Source: Ignavibacteria bacterium
GTDB lineage: Bacteria > Bacteroidota > Ignavibacteria > Kapaibacteriales > UBA961
DNA: 64,000 nucleotides
Direction: 5' to 3'
Assembly (NCBI GenBank): GCA_016720145.1
Contig: JADJXV010000028.1
Span: 1 to 64,000, forward strand
The notes under the pieces were generated by a model that was given only the letters and a program-made list of their open reading frames with translations, did not search any database and had not been told where the DNA came from. Positions within the stretch are counted from its first letter, which is position 1. Each line of letters begins with the position of its first letter. Shown here piece by piece: positions 62,847 through 64,000 of the stretch. The translations under genes and the position numbers were made by a program.

Positions 62847-63110
62847 TTAGTCAGCAAGAATAGCATACTTTGGTTTACGAATGGCGCGTTCCATTTCAAT
62901 AATATCAAAATGAACATCACCCATACCGCTCATTGTACATCGCATTGTGGTGGAGCCTACTTTACGGGCTTTTTTGAAAAATGAACGACAAGCACGCTCA
63001 ACACTTTTGGAAATATCTTCGGGCATGCCGACAAAACTCACGTCCATGTCGGTCACATCGCCAAATGATGGCACAGCTTGAAAAGTAAATTGCTTACTAA
63101 TGGTTTCCAT
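62847..63110 (-). CDS. Small soluble protein of unknown function
   Basis: An 87-residue protein (METISKQFTFQAVPSFGDVT) with a terminator 40 bases beyond its stop, which supports it as a real gene. Visible features are a basic helix (SVERACRSFFKKARKVGST) with one Cys, a second Cys in MRCTMSGMGDVHFDIIEME, and an ending MERAIRKPKYAILAD. Nothing points to a signal peptide or membrane segment. I do not recognise a family. Neighbours are the DUF3108 gene downstream and iscA on the other strand across 230 bases. Confidence 0.6.
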   Translation of the reverse strand: METISKQFTFQAVPSFGDVTDMDVSFVGMPEDISKSVERACRSFFKKARKVGSTTMRCTMSGMGDVHFDIIEMERAIRKPKYAILAD

Positions 63111-63344
63111 TATGGAATTAAAACCTCAAAATGATACAAATAATAAATAGAATTGTAAAGTATTTAGCAAGCTCTGTGCCAATAAAGCATGCAAAAACAA
63201 AAATAAATAGAGAAATATGAATTCGATAAACAGGACAATAACTGAAATTTATGGATCTCTCCAATTGAAAACAACCTCGTACGTCAACGGCGCGACTCAA
63301 TATTTACCCCTATAATCCAATCAACATTATCTAATCAAAAACAC

Positions 63345-63746
63345 ATGGATACTTTTATAATGGACGTTGCGAATCACATCAGCATTCCAACCGGAATCAC
63401 AGGTACTGACTCAGATGACAACATCAATGTAACCCATAAAGCGATCAGTGAAGTTAAGAAAATCAAAGCCCAAAATAACATCCCCGAAGACTATGGCCTC
63501 CGCGTCGGAGTCAAAGGCGGCGGATGCTCCGGAATGTCCTACACCCTCGGCTATGACGCCGCACCACGAGACGACGACCGAGTCCTCGAATCCAACGACA
63601 TGAAAATCTTCATCGACAGCAAAAGCATCTTTTACCTCATGGGGATTACTCTCGATTATACCGATGGCCTGATGGGACGCGGATTCACCTTCAATAATCC
63701 AAACGCTACCAAAACCTGTGGATGCGGCAGTTCATTCGGCGTGTAA
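63345..63746 (+). CDS. HesB/IscA/SufA-type iron-sulfur carrier
   Basis: A 133-residue A-type carrier that passes Fe-S clusters to target proteins. Its three conserved Cys are present: GVKGGGCSGMSYTLGYD near residue 60 and NATKTCGCGSSFGV at the end. An alternative ATG at 63360 would drop five residues and cannot be excluded; no strong ribosome site marks either. It is far from sufD and sufS at 23-26 kb but would serve the same pathway. It is followed in 126 bases by the superoxide dismutase gene. Confidence 0.93.
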   Translation: MDTFIMDVANHISIPTGITGTDSDDNINVTHKAISEVKKIKAQNNIPEDYGLRVGVKGGGCSGMSYTLGYDAAPRDDDRVLESNDMKIFIDSKSIFYLMGITLDYTDGLMGRGFTFNNPNATKTCGCGSSFGV

Positions 63747-63872
63747 GAATTGATTGTTTGTCTTTTATAAATCAATGTCAATCATTACAATCTGCTAAAT
63801 TTACGTACCGCGTGCGCTTATTGAAATCAAACATAACCCCTTATTTATAATTATAATACAAAGGATTAGATC

Positions 63873-64000
63873 ATGGCATACGAATGGAAATTCAATCCCC
63901 GTCCGTACTCGGACGACGAAGCAAAAGACCTACTCAAAGCAGTTGTGTCGCCTGAAACATCCGACTGGCATTACAACACACATCACAAAGGATACGTGAC
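63873..64000 (+). CDS. sod: Fe/Mn superoxide dismutase, 5' end only
   Basis: The ATG at 63873 (MAYEWKFNPRPYSDDEAKDL) opens a frame that leaves the window. Residues about 28-42 read SPETSDWHYNTHHKGYV, the N-terminal hairpin of Fe/Mn superoxide dismutase in which the second His is a metal ligand. AAAGGA precedes the start. The remaining ligands are outside the window, so Fe or Mn preference cannot be seen. Confidence 0.75.
   Translation, partial: MAYEWKFNPRPYSDDEAKDLLKAVVSPETSDWHYNTHHKGYV

Noticed and set aside
1..64000. tRNA or rRNA genes
   Set aside because: I scanned the gaps for T-loop sequences and acceptor stems and for conserved rRNA stretches and found no candidate.

Overview
The window looks like a chromosomal segment of a free-living member of the Bacteroidota/Chlorobiota (FCB) group, perhaps a Kapabacteria- or Ignavibacteria-like lineage. 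Base composition is moderately AT-rich. At least five large secreted proteins end in type IX secretion (T9SS) sorting-type domains. There are many lipoproteins, an ExbB/ExbD/ExbD/TonB operon, TPR proteins, an OmpA protein with thrombospondin type 3 repeats, a Bacteroidota-type LptE, and dispersed palindromes of a kind common in this group. The lineage is inferred from gene content only; no rRNA or tRNA gene was seen.

Layout. 1-2300 is a graveyard of three decayed genes on the minus strand: a REP-associated (Y1) transposase, an unknown gene and a DUF1016/YhcG nuclease. 2362-9132 (minus) holds mutS, a DUF4143 ATPase and a DUF3160 secreted protein. Near-identical GGAC-type palindromic elements bracket mutS, and a third copy precedes prmC (9430-10305, plus). 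10767-20428 (plus) is the most distinctive block: a STAS protein, exbB, two exbD, tonB, a secreted protein made of two TonB C-terminal domains, a second tonB with a shortened C-terminal domain, a small membrane protein, a PstS-like lipoprotein, a TPR-TonB fusion, a long TPR protein and a secreted protein. It reads as an energised envelope module.

20833-32877 is all minus: a family 2 glycosyltransferase, lptE coupled to a metallo-beta-lactamase-fold hydrolase, sufS, sufD, an Asp-box T9SS protein, the OmpA/TSP3 protein, nuoF without its usual partners, a thioesterase and threonine aldolase. An intact Y1 transposase with inverted ends lies at 33021-33595. 33628-37454 carries beta-carbonic anhydrase and two TPR-linked class III adenylate cyclases, one cut by an in-frame amber codon. 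37615-43257 holds lipoproteins, T9SS proteins and a recent partial duplication.

43939-47636 (plus) has cyclopropane-fatty-acid synthase, UDP-glucuronate decarboxylase and a lipoprotein, set among palindromic repeats. 47910-62637 (minus) has a LolC/E-type permease with a PpiC foldase, a hydrolase with a frameshifted tail, a nuclease-like lipoprotein, proline dehydrogenase, a T9SS metalloprotease, and a tightly overlapped housekeeping operon (small membrane protein, ppx/gppA, NUDIX, tadA, rsmI, tmk). A 15-base minisatellite joins the end of tmk to the protease leader. The right end holds a DUF3108 protein, a small unknown gene, an IscA/SufA-like carrier and the start of an Fe/Mn superoxide dismutase.
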